Assembly (NCBI RefSeq): GCF_048771995.1 | Contig: NC_133063.1 | Span: 26,058,810 to 26,122,809 of the forward strand | Source: Taeniopygia guttata | Lineage: Eukaryota > Chordata > Aves > Passeriformes > Estrildidae | DNA: 64,000 bases | Reading direction: 5' to 3' | Shown here: positions 25,041-37,939 of the stretch, one piece after another | Layout: each line of letters opens with the position of its first letter | Position numbering within the stretch: the stretch's first letter is position 1 | Position numbers and translations under genes: made by a program | The notes under the pieces: generated by a model | What the model was told of the DNA's origin: nothing | Database searches by the model: none | The model's input: only the letters and a program-made list of their open reading frames with translations

Positions 25041-28000
25041 TGCAACATGTACTGAATTTTGGCTTTGGGTGATGTAGAAGGAAAGAATTTTTGTTTCTCT
25101 GTAAAATTATTTTTCTCCATTTCTGATCTGTTCCCCTTTGCCTTACCCTTGTCTTTGAGGTTTATGTAACCTCCATGGGCTTCTGTGCTAATGTAACACA
25201 TACTACTAAATCACACTTAGAAACATGGGGGTTTATATGATTCAAACCTAGAAACAGACCCTATTTAATAAGAAAGAATCTTTATTGCTTGTTTTTTTGC
25301 AACTAATCAATTATCTAATTATCTGTCATTTTAATATAAGCTTTGTTGTACTGTTTATCATTTATTTGCTACTTAAATTATAAGGAATTGTTAATTAAAG
25401 TATAAGGGATGCTAAGTCAAAGGCCTCATAAAAATTTTGTGCACTAAATTTACCAAGCAAAGTCCTAGACTCACCAAAGATTGAATCAGATTTGACTGAC
25501 AAGATTTTTTTTTTCCTATTTAGATTATATAATTTGTCCTGGATTATATTAATCTCATTTTATTTTTATTCCATGCTAGCTTTTCTACGTCTCTTCCTCG
25601 TATGACATAAATATCCCAAATTTCCCACTGGAGAAATCTTGAATTTTTGAGACCTTTAGAATGTCTTTGATTTGCTAATTAATATAATAGCATTAAGAAA
25701 AGTCCAGAAAATCCTTCAGTCAACTCGCTAAAAATTTGTGGATAAAGTTATACAGGCCTGTCGATGTAAAACTACATCATTCTAATAGATTCTCTTTAAT
25801 GTTGTTCTCAGATAGCAATAGATTTTATTGGATCCCTGTAAAATGTTGTTAGTAAAGCATTGTGTTTCTTTCCAAACCCTGAGCAGAAGTATTTATTTTA
25901 TTTTGTTCTGTATCATAATTTACAATTTACTATATCCTTTGTTGAAGTATACATGGTATTTCTTTATTCCTTGTTTACCTAAAAAGCAACAGGTTCCCCC
26001 TGCCCCCATCTTATCTTCTTGTGTAAGTATATTTCCCATTTACTTTCCTCTTCTTATTTTCCACATTTTTCATCTTTCTGTTCTTATCATTGCTTTTATG
26101 AGTTCTGTTTTTCCCATTCACTGTAGCACAGTCTTAATTCTGTAACAGAAGAAATTGTGGCTCTAGAGGTCAGTTTTGCTCATTACACAGCTGAATTCAG
26201 CAACAGCTCTGATGGATCTGTGTGCTGATACAGGATACAGGTATGCAACACAAGGGTACAAAAAGTGGCATGAAGTTTGCAGAGACAATGCTACTTCTGA
26301 CCCGCATTTCTTGATAGGAGGCACACTTTTTCAGTCTGGCTTTTTTTAAGAAAATGAAAATGGAAACAAGCCTCCAAAAATGTGTTTCTGGGGCTGATAG
26401 TGACACAGAAATAAGTCATCAGCAGGTTTAGAACCTGTTCATTCTCCAGAAAGACACGTCAGCAGAGCTGTGGGACACTGGAGAGCATTGTGTATGTCAT
26501 ACCCTACAGCTGAGAGGTAGGAAACACAACTTGAGTTGAAAAATCCATTATTTTGCATGCTTTTCTCAGGTGCTACTGTCAACATGGCAACAGTAAACTT
26601 TAAGAACCTAGATGTCTGCTCCAGGACACAGACTTCCACTAGATCTTGGAAAGTGTCCTTCACTAAATTTGAGCTCCTATTGCCCGTTCCAGCTGAATCT
26701 GTTTTTCTACTCCTTCTGCTTCTTCCCTACACTCTTTTTCCTCTTCTTTCCAGCTTCTTATCCAGTTGGAGACTTCTTAGACAAATTCCTTTCTCTGACA
26801 GTCAAACCTTTTAATGCACTGGTTTTCCTATTTTCCTCCATGCCTATGATTGCTTGCCACTTTGATCTCAGACTTCTTCCTTCACCAGCTCCCAAAATGA
26901 TACTGTTCCCAAATGGTATTATTCTTAATACTTATCCCTTCACTCTGGAGTCAATCTCTGGTTTCCTACTCTGTCTTTCTCTGCAGAAGCTTCTCATTAT
27001 CTCTGATTTAAATTGTAGTTGAGTGGGTTGTTGCACACTGGTGGTGTGGCAGAAAGTCTACAGGAGGTGGAGTCCATGAGGATCCCAATAGGCTATGTCA
27101 GAGGAGATTTTGTGCTTAGATGGGAAATGTTCTGCTTAGAACATGTGTTGGTTGACAGTCTTTGAAAAACCCTCATCAGTCTTCATACTCTTAAACTAAT
27201 TATTTTTTCCCCTCTGTCGGGTCATGCTGTATTTCAGATCTTCTCTACCAACATTTTTGTTGAAAGCATTCTAAGACTTTGAAATATTAATGGAGAGGAT
27301 GAGATAGTTCCATTCTTTGAATAAATAGCCTAAACCAGCCAAAGCTTATCCCTCCATGCACAAATACACTTGCCATGAGAGTATCCATTTTGTTTTAAAT
27401 TTGCAAGCCACAGCAGCAGATATGAAATAGTTTCTTTAGCCATTGAAATCATTGCCATATAATTTAACTAGAATGTTCTGATTTCATTTAGAACTGATAA
27501 ATACTGTAAAAATTGACCTTAGAAGACAAATGCTTATTATCTTGTATATACCAATGCTCTCCTAGTAGATCATAAGTCACTTACTGCATAGCAGTCTGAC
27601 ATCTGTTTTTTTGTGATAAAAAATTGAAAGGCAACCAAATCTGTAAGGCTGTTGATTTTTTTTTTTTTTAACTAAAAGTAAAAAATTTAAAAATACCTAT
27701 TTTGGACTAAGAATGAGCATCATAATGTCATGTATTATATATTTGTGATCTGTGGAAATACACTATAATCGTGCTTCCCTTAGGAAGATTCTTCTTAAAG
27801 AAATCCTAAGTTTAGGATTATAAAACTAGATTTTAAAAGCATTTATCAATTCATAATAGCACTGACAGAAATGCATAAGCATGTCAGCTGCCTATTTCAC
27901 AGCTTATGCTCCAGTTCTACCTTTATACCTCAATACTTTTAAGACTTTGATACATCTTTAGGCATTTAAATATTTCTGAATACCTGTATCACAAACACTT

Positions 28001-29600
28001 AAAAGCAACAGGTAGATATGTCAGATTTTGTAGGAATATGGTTTTCAGGGATTTAGAAAATTTGTGTTTCAGATTTTTAAAAATCAAGCAATTAATGAAA
28101 GTACAAATAACTTAAGAGCCATTGAAAGAGACCATCAAGGAAAATTAGGAGCTCTATAAATGATGATAAAGTATTTAACACAATAATGTCTTTTTTAATT
28201 AACAGTTGTTCTTGGCTGAGACTTTAGGTATCAATTTATGAAAAGCATTGGCTTCATTTTATGAGATTATAGAAGTGTTTGTAATTCATACTGGGATATT
28301 TAGTAATAATACTGGAGATATAAAGTAGGAAGTGGGTTGACCTGCATACATGTAGGCAGGTGGAGTTTTGTGAACACACACACACATTAGATGAATTGGG
28401 TGTGTCGTGAAAGATAAAAGATGAATTTTAGTGTTCTAATAAGAAGGAACTGAGGAATTGAAAGAAAGTTCTGACATATTTCAGGGGAAAAGTTTTTTTT
28501 TACCTTTTTCTTTCTCAAATCCAATTGTCACCTTTCCCCATATTCTTTCTTAGTTCCCTTCTATCACACAGATGTCCTCTTTCTTCCACAGTGATTTTCC
28601 ACTGCCTCTTCTACAGTGACTTGGTAATATGAAAATTGATAAGACTGGAAGGGATAAAAAATGTGAAAATAAAAGAGTTCCTCACATTTTTCCTCAAGCC
28701 AAAGATTATTCAGCACACATTGCAGCTCTCTTAAAAGGCGAAAGAAATGGTACATTTGGAAATGGCAGAAGGACTGACACCTCCCCTCAAGGAAGGGGGT
28801 TACAGGGCTCTTTCCAGGGGTGCAGCTGAACACATCTGTGCTGAAAGGTCTCTGCACTTAGATTGCAGTTCCATTTGCCTGCAATTACAATCTTTCCTAC
28901 TGAAGTTTTCAAATTTCAAACATTTTAAATATCACAGAATCTCCAGTAATTTTTTACTAGTATTCTCTGTGACACCAACATTCAATTCCATGTCCTGCAG
29001 TGCTTGCAGTTTGCACAAACTAAGATATGAACTAGATTTCACGAGGTATAGAAAGTGTCCACAGCCTAGAAAAATGAAGGCAGCTTGTACTTTTGTCACA
29101 CTGATAGATTGTAAGAGATATTACAGCAGTAATGGATAATGCATTGCAGGTTTGTCTTATCCTTTAAGAAATTGATCTGTTTATTCATCCAGAGTTGCAA
29201 CATTTTCTATTAGTTATGCTCTGCTTTGTCAAATCCTATTGTTTCAGTTTAAAAAAACCCACAAAGAATCCTAAACCAACTAAAAAAAAAACAAAAAAAA
29301 ACAAACCAAACAAACAAAAAAAGAAGAAACACCAAAAAGTTGCCACATAATAAACTGAAGCCAAATAAATATTAAAAAAAAAAAACCCTTAGATTGTTAT
29401 TCTTGTAACATTAGGAAGTGGAAAAAGACACAAATATTTTTTTATGCTTTTTTTAAAAAGGCTTGTTGCTTGTACGAATTATTGTGTTTTGGAAAGCTTA
29501 TTTCATGTAACCTTTTCCTAGGTACTTTCTGTATAATAAACTTGCCAAAAATTGTGATGTAGAATAATGCCTAATTTCCTTGCAGTATACTGTAAATACT
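25041..29600. other. Unique AT-rich sequence, no gene seen
   Basis: No recognisable gene or mobile element. It holds a short CA run near 28373-28387 and A-rich low-complexity sequence near 29280-29330. The frames at 25828-26145, 26536-27022 and 28747-29139 lack motifs, overlap one another in different frames and have no splice-site or homology support. Confidence 0.5.
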
Positions 29601-29864
29601 ACTTTTGTCCATACAGATGCCAAATTTTTATGAAAATTCTCATTAAAAGGTCTATTCAAATAAATATTGGAAATACATAATTACATTCTTGTTCCAACTG
29701 AGTTTCTTTTAATATCAAAAACATTGCGCAACACTTTTGTCCATACAGATGCCAAATTTTTATGAAAATTCTCATTAAAAGGTCTATTCAAATAAATATT
29801 GGAAATACATAATTACATTCTTGTTCCAACTGAGTTTCTTTTAATATCAAAAACATTGCGCAAC
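29601..29864. repeat. Perfect 132-bp tandem duplication
   Basis: Bases 29601-29732 and 29733-29864 are identical by direct reading, each running from ACTTTTGTCCATACAG to ACATTGCGCAAC. Identity implies a very recent event, an allele caught in the assembly, or an assembly error. The right edge coincides with the start of the 209-bp block described next, sharing the bases GCAAC. Confidence 0.95.
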
Positions 29865-30068
29865 AGAGGAAAAATGCATAATGTTGCAATTAATCATTAC
29901 TATGACAGCATTTCAATGAATAAAAAGGGTATAAGGGACTCAAAAGACAAAAAAGAAAAAGGAAAACAAAAGAAAAGATAGCCTACCTATAGGTATTTTT
30001 GCATCTGTGGACCTGAAGTGAACAAAATAAACAAAATAACAGGGAAAACTAATTTTAGATATTCTTCT
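29860..30068. repeat. 209-bp dispersed direct repeat, copy 1
   Basis: Matches 31973-32181 over 209 bases with two mismatches that I can see (C/G near the start, A/G in GAATAAAAAGG). Both copies run from GCAACAGAGGAAAAATG to GATATTCTTCT. The sequence contains no recognised mobile element, polymerase or terminal repeats, so this looks like a local segmental duplication. Confidence 0.95.
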
Positions 30069-31972
30069 GAAGTGAGTATCTGAATGAGACAGTATCTACA
30101 ACATTTTATTTTCTTTCATTTCACACAACAATTTGAACCTCAGCTGAGAGATTAGTGCTATCTTAAAGATGTAGGACATCCTCCTATTTTTAAAAAAAGG
30201 CACACAGATGGGTGGGCAGAGCAGTTCTCAACATTGCTTCTTTTAAGGCACTAACACAGTGACTGAGGAAAGCCTCTTGCCTTACAGTATCTCAGGTTAG
30301 AAAAAGCCACCTCAGGAGTTTCATGCAGATAATTCTCACCGTATTTTTTTCTATTCATTTGTTTGACTTCTCTCTAAGGAAAACATTATTGCCTCAGTAT
30401 TTATAATCCAATATAGAAGTATGCAACAGAACATAGACTTTTTCAGAGGCTTTTTCTAGAAATTACTAATAAATACTATTGAAACTGCAATAGAAATGAG
30501 ACAGAAAAATAGGCTTAGCTTTGGCTTTGTTATCCGTGAATCTAAATTTGAGTGAGACATTATCAGTCATTGTCTTCTCAACCTCCTGAAGCATTAGAGG
30601 GTGAAGTAGTCCCGTGAGGAAAATGCAGACAGGAAACTTATTCCAGAGTTCCTCATTAGGCCAAGAACCTTAAGGCAATTCCGATGTTGCTGCTGTCCCC
30701 TGGCATTCATGAAGCAGTAGGTTATGGCCAATTAATCCATCTACTGTTGACACTTATTGTTCTACTACCAGCCTGCTCCCATCTTGTGAAGTTCCCTCTG
30801 CAGTGTTCAGGAAAGCATACATACTTTCTTCTCTTAAAGGCTCATGCTCAAGATGTCTTTGGCTTAAATAACACCAAGTTTGTTGTGAGAACTCCTTATG
30901 TCATCTTACGAATCCTCAGCATACTGTCTAGGTCTCCTGTGGATGACATTTGCAAATTTTATTGTTACAGCTGTGTCCTTCTTTGATTAAATAAACAAGT
31001 TCACCTATCATTTTATTTGCAAGTTCATCCTGCAGGCTGTTATTTATTCTGAATAGAGAAACCATACAGATTTGATAAGGCTGAAGCATAAGCTGAGGGC
31101 AGTCTGTTGTAAGTAGGGGAGGAGGCAGCTGGGAAGCAAAGGAACCATTTTCCTGTAATCACTGATTAGACTTTTTTTTTTTACCTTAGTGCATCAGTCT
31201 GTGAAATACTAAGTGGAAGTTGATTGGCTATTCCTATATCTTTTTAAACCTCACTTGTGTCTAGTAAAATTCAAATTTGTAACAAGCTAGCCAGACTAGT
31301 AACGTCAACATGACTGCTGATGCTTTTAAAAAGCTGGAGAATAGCTGGTTATTTTCTCAGCTGATTGAATTTTGCCACATGCATGTCAATCACTTGAAAT
31401 GTTTTTTAGTCTATTAAATCATAATACATACTACAGTGACTGAACAACAGTACATCCCATTAAGACAGCTGCAAGCCTACAGCTATGTTTTAAAGGGCAT
31501 TTCACATCCCCTGTGTTATCACAGTTAATTACAGGAAGACTCACCAGTTCAAATTCTGTCTTTAATGTGAACCTATTTGAAATTCTGATTTGGATGAGGA
31601 CCCTTTGAGGAATACAATCTATAAACTCAGAGCCAAGACTTTCACTGCATATAAAATGAGTCCTTTCATTGGCCATGAAGTTTAACTGAGTTAGAAGGAA
31701 ATTACAAACACAACACAAAAAAGAAAACCTTGTGACAATTTAACGATATAAACCTTGTGGCAATTTAGCAATATAATTTTATACCTTAGGGTAAATTTTG
31801 CAGTCTTTTCTAGGAAAGATCCCTATCTTGTTCAGTAAGTTATTAGGGTAATTAGTCCTCTTTCAGCTATTACTGACAAGATTTCAGTAATATGTTTCAG
31901 ATATATTTAAGCATATGACTAACTAAAAAACAATGAAAATGTAAGCATTTGTATTATTGTATTAAAAACTGT
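30069..31972. other. Unique spacer between 209-bp repeats
   Basis: No gene is supported. A 100-residue hydrophobic frame at 30684-30986(+) has no family resemblance. A 25-base imperfect tandem duplication (unit AAACCTTGTGACAATTTAAC...) is at 31725-31774. Confidence 0.5.
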
Positions 31973-32181
31973 GCAACAGAGGAAAAATGCATAATGTTGC
32001 AATTAATCATTAGTATGACAGCATTTCAATGAATAAAGAGGGTATAAGGGACTCAAAAGACAAAAAAGAAAAAGGAAAACAAAAGAAAAGATAGCCTACC
32101 TATAGGTATTTTTGCATCTGTGGACCTGAAGTGAACAAAATAAACAAAATAACAGGGAAAACTAATTTTAGATATTCTTCT
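31973..32181. repeat. 209-bp dispersed direct repeat, copy 2
   Basis: Second copy of the 29860-30068 block, in the same orientation and 2,113 bases downstream. After it the sequences diverge abruptly (TAGTCTTTTGC here, GAAGTGAGTATC in copy 1), giving a clean breakpoint. Confidence 0.95.
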
Positions 32182-35100
32182 AGTCTTTTGCAGAAAATAG
32201 GAGCGAGGCAGGCTGAACCAAGACCTGCTCTGCTCTTCGTAGGCTTCCACCAGGCTTAACAGCTTTTTAGAGAAAACAACTCAGTCAGTGTGGGGAGCAA
32301 GAAGAAACCTGATGCATTTTGACTGTCTGTGTTTTATCATCTTTATGAAATTACAATAAAACTGAGCTCCCAGCACTGTGCAATATGGGAACAACTCCCA
32401 CAGTCCCTTTACCCCATCACCAAACTGCTAACACTCAGCTGCTACATTTTCAGTGCTCAATATCATCTGTGACCCTCATAAATAATGAATAAATTATTAG
32501 GTAAACCTAATAATAATAAACCTCAGTGACTAATCATTGATCAGGTGATCCTTACCTAAGACGTATTTCCTGTTCATGTTACCCATGAATGCTCTATCAG
32601 ATGTGACATCAGGTATGAAACATCTATCAGAGACAATAGCAGCACCAGTGTTTCTCTCTAAAACACTTAGCTATCTGCACCAGAAAAAACATGCAAAATT
32701 GTTTGTCATCTTCAGTGCTTTAAAGTAGTTCATGAAATCCTATTTAAAGCCAGACATGTGATATCCCTTTGGTTTGAGCACTATCAATAAGAAGGAGACA
32801 TGCAGCTGTCTGGGAACCATGTGCTCCAGCATGCAGGACATAGCTGCATTTATCTGGCAGTGCAGCTTTAATGCATTCCAGCAGCTTCTAGCTGAGGGCA
32901 AAGCAGGCAGCATTAATCCATTGCAGTAGAGCTCCCACATGTCTTAAAATATACAGTAGCTGAATGTCAAGAATTACCTCTTTGTGAATAAACATGCACA
33001 GAATTTTGAAGATTAATGTGAAGGTTAATCTAAAGCACAGGTAGGTACATATATCTACATATATAAAGTCAGTATAAGAAAAAATATAAATGGTATACAC
33101 TGCAAATAATTACTGCAAATACATGAATGCAAACTATCAGCCTTCATGATTTGACAAAACCAAAAAATAATGGTTATGCAGCTGTTATTTGCTACTTTAA
33201 TCTGATCTGAGATAGTTAAAGTATTAAAAATTTAGCAATATTTATCAGAAAAACAATTAATTTATTTAAGTCTAGTTCTTAATTGTATTAATAGTCACCA
33301 GATGCTTTTAGTGCTCTAAGAAATGAACATATAATAACCATATCCGAGTTCTGTGTCATTCTCAATTTAATTAAGAATTAATTTGACTGTGCTCAGAGGA
33401 GGGTGGGGAAAGGGGAAGAAGACGTTTCCATGAATGATCTCATTTGTGCACCAGGACATCGCTTGAAATAGTCATAATGTCCATGACAAGTATATTATAT
33501 TGATTTTTGGAAATCTTTTCTTTGGTGAAAGTATTTTAACACTTTGAAGATTCATCATCAGCATAGGCAAAATTTATCTATAGTTTGTCAGTGACACACA
33601 AGCAACATTTTAAATTTAAGGCTTAATTTTGTGATATGTGTGTTACCCTGTGAATTAATTTCTGTTGATTGACCCTGATGAACACAGAAAAAGTTATGAG
33701 ATCAATAATATTTAGATACTTATCTGCCTACCACAATCTGTGCTGAATTTGAGAAGATGGTATTTTCCAAGACATTTTTTTTAACTGAGAAGAAAACTGT
33801 CAAAGAAGATAAACTATCTTTAAATCAGAAAATAGCTTCTTTCCTCTGTCTTATCAAACAACACCACATAGTCTAGAGAAGTGTGCTTTCTGAATTGCTA
33901 ATAGGAAAATTTTTACGTCTTGGACTAAAAGTTATGACACTTGATTTGGATAAACATATTTAAATAACTTTGCCTCCTAGAAATAAAGCAAAGTATGTGG
34001 GAGTGAAATATTTAGTATTATTTTTGCCAGATGGGTGTGAAAATATTGGAAAAAATTAGAGAAATTCAGGTGCTACCCTAAAAAAAATTAAGCAGGAAAG
34101 TGTGAACATAAGTGTCATCAGAAGCTTAAATCCAGAATGTGAAGCCCAGAGGTGAATATCAGTAAGACACCTTAAAGGTCAATCAAAAATTTTGAAGAAA
34201 GTTAATCAATATTTCATTAATGTTGAATTAAAGACTACATTGTTATTGGTCGTTAACTGGGACAGGGCAACATGGAATGCCTGGCTCAGCATGTGACCCT
34301 GGTAACTAAAAATACTGCAGGACCATCTCCAAAGAGTTGGAGATTCTGAATGCGTGAATGACAACTCAAGGGCTACTGAAGAGTAAAACACAGAGGTCAT
34401 TGTTTGATTACAAAATCAGGCTGTAAAACACTGCTCACACCAAGATACCTTGGAATGAGTCCTGGCATGTTCTCAGCTTTGTCCAGGAACTCTCAGATTC
34501 ATTGACAGCTGGTAAACATCCAAAGAGAGCTGTGTCCTAAAGGGTTAACAGTATGACTAAATGGGGCCCAGCACTTGGGGCCCCTGGCCTCTCAGGTGTG
34601 GAGAGTCCACACTGATGAGTTCCCAGGTGTTATGTTGAAAGAAATATTTATTTAGCCATCTACCATTACTGTATTTCCTATGCTCCTATATTATAGTTCC
34701 TATATTTCTAAAAGGATGAAAAATGGCTTAGGTACAATATTGAATGTTTTTGTTTCTTCAGAAATAGAAAAATAAACATTACCTCTCCAGTTAACTCTCT
34801 AACTATTGTATTTTATCTGAGCTACAAACCAAGGCAGGGATGGGACACTGAATTCATAGAAAAATGCAGAGCAGTTCAAAGGTCTTGAAGAAATCATGTT
34901 TAAGCAATATAATACTACTTGATCAAATTATAAAGAAGGTAAATTCTCCCATAAGTATTTTTTAATTCAACTATGGCACAAAATAAATTATTATCTCTTC
35001 TTGTGTTTGTTCATGTGTTGATCTATAATACATAATGCATACATAATGCATTTTTTAAGAGTTGTCTGAATATTTATCTAGCATTTAGGTATGATAGCCA

Positions 35101-37939
35101 ATTTGGAAAGTTAATGAATTCTTTTTATTGACTAAAATAAAAGATTCTTTATTTTTATTCCATTTACAACTTTCTGTTCAAAGAATGATCTCTCACTTAA
35201 CATAAGAAAACTCATACCCTGCAGACCTGCATTATTTAGTACTCCCCATCTTTCAATGTATTGTTTAACTTTCAACAACATACCTGAGGACATAATCCAA
35301 AACAACAGTAGCCAAGCAAACTTCCTTTCCGTCTAAAACTCCAGAAAAATTATACTTGCTATTTGTGTTCTTTATTTTAAGAATAATGAATTGTGAAGGT
35401 TAGCTTCAGGTAATGAACCGGGTTTATTGCTATAAGCCTATAACAAAGCAAAACAAGAGATAAAAGAATAATACTTCATCTTTCATTCAGGAATATATTC
35501 TGCATGTACATCTCTCTTGCAGATGGTAAGTAAATTCAAACAAAAGTTAAAGAATACGCCTAAATATAAAAAAAATTCCAAGCCAGTGCAACTTGATAAT
35601 CATTATCAATTACTGCTATTGATAATGGAAAACAAGAGCTAAGGTGAAAAAACTCTGAATGTATGTTAAACAGAAGAATAATGCTTAGTACCTGTGCTTA
35701 AATATCTGTAATCACAGTAATGAAAATAATTACTTTCGACATAAAACTTTGCTTGCAGTACAAACTAATCCATATAGTTGCCCCAAACATATATACACAC
35801 GTGTTCATTTTTCAAAACTGTGCTTTCTTTAAGTAAGTAAATCTGTAAGTGATTTAAAAATACAGGGACATGAGTTACAAGAAAATTTGAATTCAAATCA
35901 GTAAATAACTCACAGACTTGAAGTTCCATCATTGATTTTCAGGCCTATAGAGTACAAAACCCATAAATATAAGTACTTATATACCGTCAGGAAAAAGAAC
36001 CAAATTACATCACAAACTGCTGTTATCAGTTTAGCAACAAAAAACAGGCATTTGCTGAAACTAATATTGCTTGTTTTTTCAGAATTTTATTTTAAAGGCA
36101 TGAATAACTAAGATACAGAGAAATGTGGTTTTCACTCAAATTAATATTGAACAAATTACACTCAATTTGATATTTTTAGATACATTTATAAACTTTTCTT
36201 ATTTTTAAAACCTTATACTTGCAGTAGACTTAGAAGGGACTCTGGGAACTTTCAGAATTTTTCTTCCTGTTCTTCTTCTTCTTTGACTGATTTTCTCTCT
36301 CTTACCTACTGATCATATACCTTAATTTATCCAGGGAAAAAAATCCCTACATTTTTGCTCAATACAATATAAACAGCATTGCAAATACTTCACACCTTAA
36401 AGGCAGATAATTTATTTCAGTGTTTTTCCTGAGATTGAAAACAATGGTGCAATGAAAAACTCTAAAATCCCTAGCGACGAATGAAAAATCAAAAGCACAT
36501 CAGATTCTTCTGCACATTCAGAAATCATTCATGTGTAACAAAATAAACATTATTACTCCTCTCTAGAATTGCTATATCATTATATTTTCTAAGTGTAAGT
36601 TGAGGGATTAAGCAACTGAATACAGGCATGTTGATTTTAATGTCATGTTTACCCTCTGCAGAGTAGAAAATACAGAAAATTCTCTTTTGAGCAATCACTA
36701 CATCATGCAGTAAAGCTTTTTCATAGTTTCTGACCATTTATAATAAAATAAATATATTGGTGAGCAGTGGAAAGCCTCAGCATTAAAACCTCTCATAGTT
36801 CACTGGATTCAATTATTTGGTCCCACTAACCATAAGGACTTTTTTCCCCACTCTTTTTGCCCACAAAATCAGGATTTCAGAAGGTAAGTCACATTTTTTT
36901 ATACAAATACATAAATATGTACTAATGTATATATGTTGTTTTTAAGACTCCAAATAACATATAAATGGGGACCCATTCTTGCTGTCCTTCTTTGCCTTCT
37001 TTTGTCTTTTTTACTGTGTTGTGATTGACCTGACATTTTGCATTGAAAATGTAGATTAAAATCTTCAAGACCAGTATCAAGTTAGTGAATCTCAAAAAGA
37101 CTTCAAAGCATGTGAGATTTATAGGGAAAAATATTTTATTAGAAAAAACAATATAACCAGAAGAAAGTAGAGGCTTTTAGGCATACAAGCCCTTTCCAAG
37201 TCTGAAACAGAAGCATTCCAATAATTTTTGCTACAGTGGCTGCTGCTGTTGCTACACAAAAGACTACTACTGCTTCTTGGAAAGTGTTCACTGCACTATA
37301 TATAATGTTTTAAAATATTATGTCTGAGATCATGGCTATATTACAAAGCAGAGCTTGTATTTCTTTGGGTTTGTTAATAAGAAAAGTCAATTTTCACTGA
37401 ATAATCAGCTCTGTTTCATTAAGCAGGCCCTTGGTTATTATGCATTAAATTTTTTTTTTACTGGGAGTGTGAAGACAGAACATTAGTCATTTTATACATG
37501 GGAAGCATAGCTATCAAATCAAAGCTATTGGATATTTATATTATGATAGCTTTTATGTGCTCAAGTCAGAATTGTTGTCACGCTGAGCCAGCTACCAGCC
37601 AAACAGAGCACCCTGCTCTCCTAAGATTAGAAATGTAACAGTAAGTAGATATTCTGAAACAGCATAGGGTCCAGGGTCCAGGTTTCTGTAATCGTATAGG
37701 AATGGATTCCTTCCTGTACCAGCATTTTCCTTGCTTCTGGTATCCTGAAGAAAACCCAAAGCCTGCTGAAGCAAGAACGTTGGTTGGCTTTATTCTATTC
37801 TGCTTATTGAACTGTTTAGGTTGAAAATGGAAAATTCTGGATACAGCTTTTCTGGAAGACTCAAGTATGTCACTTTGCCACAATTAAACATTTGTTAGTA
37901 CCAGAAGAACTGATCATTACAAGGAATGCTGTGTGCCCT
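32182..37939. other. Unique AT-rich sequence, no gene seen
   Basis: No exon or RNA gene is supported. A slightly GC-richer patch at about 34430-34640 contains GGGGCCC and GGGCCCC as a 7-bp inverted pair (near 34563-34585). It might be an old repeat fragment, but I cannot name it. Short frames lack motifs. Confidence 0.5.

Noticed and set aside
30684..30986. 100-residue hydrophobic frame that could be a membrane protein
   Set aside because: Hydrophobicity follows from T-rich codons; no recognisable family, no supporting context.
34560..34640. GC-rich patch with GGGGCCC/GGGCCCC pair as a possible LTR fragment
   Set aside because: No LTR ends, signals or target duplication could be found, so left unassigned.
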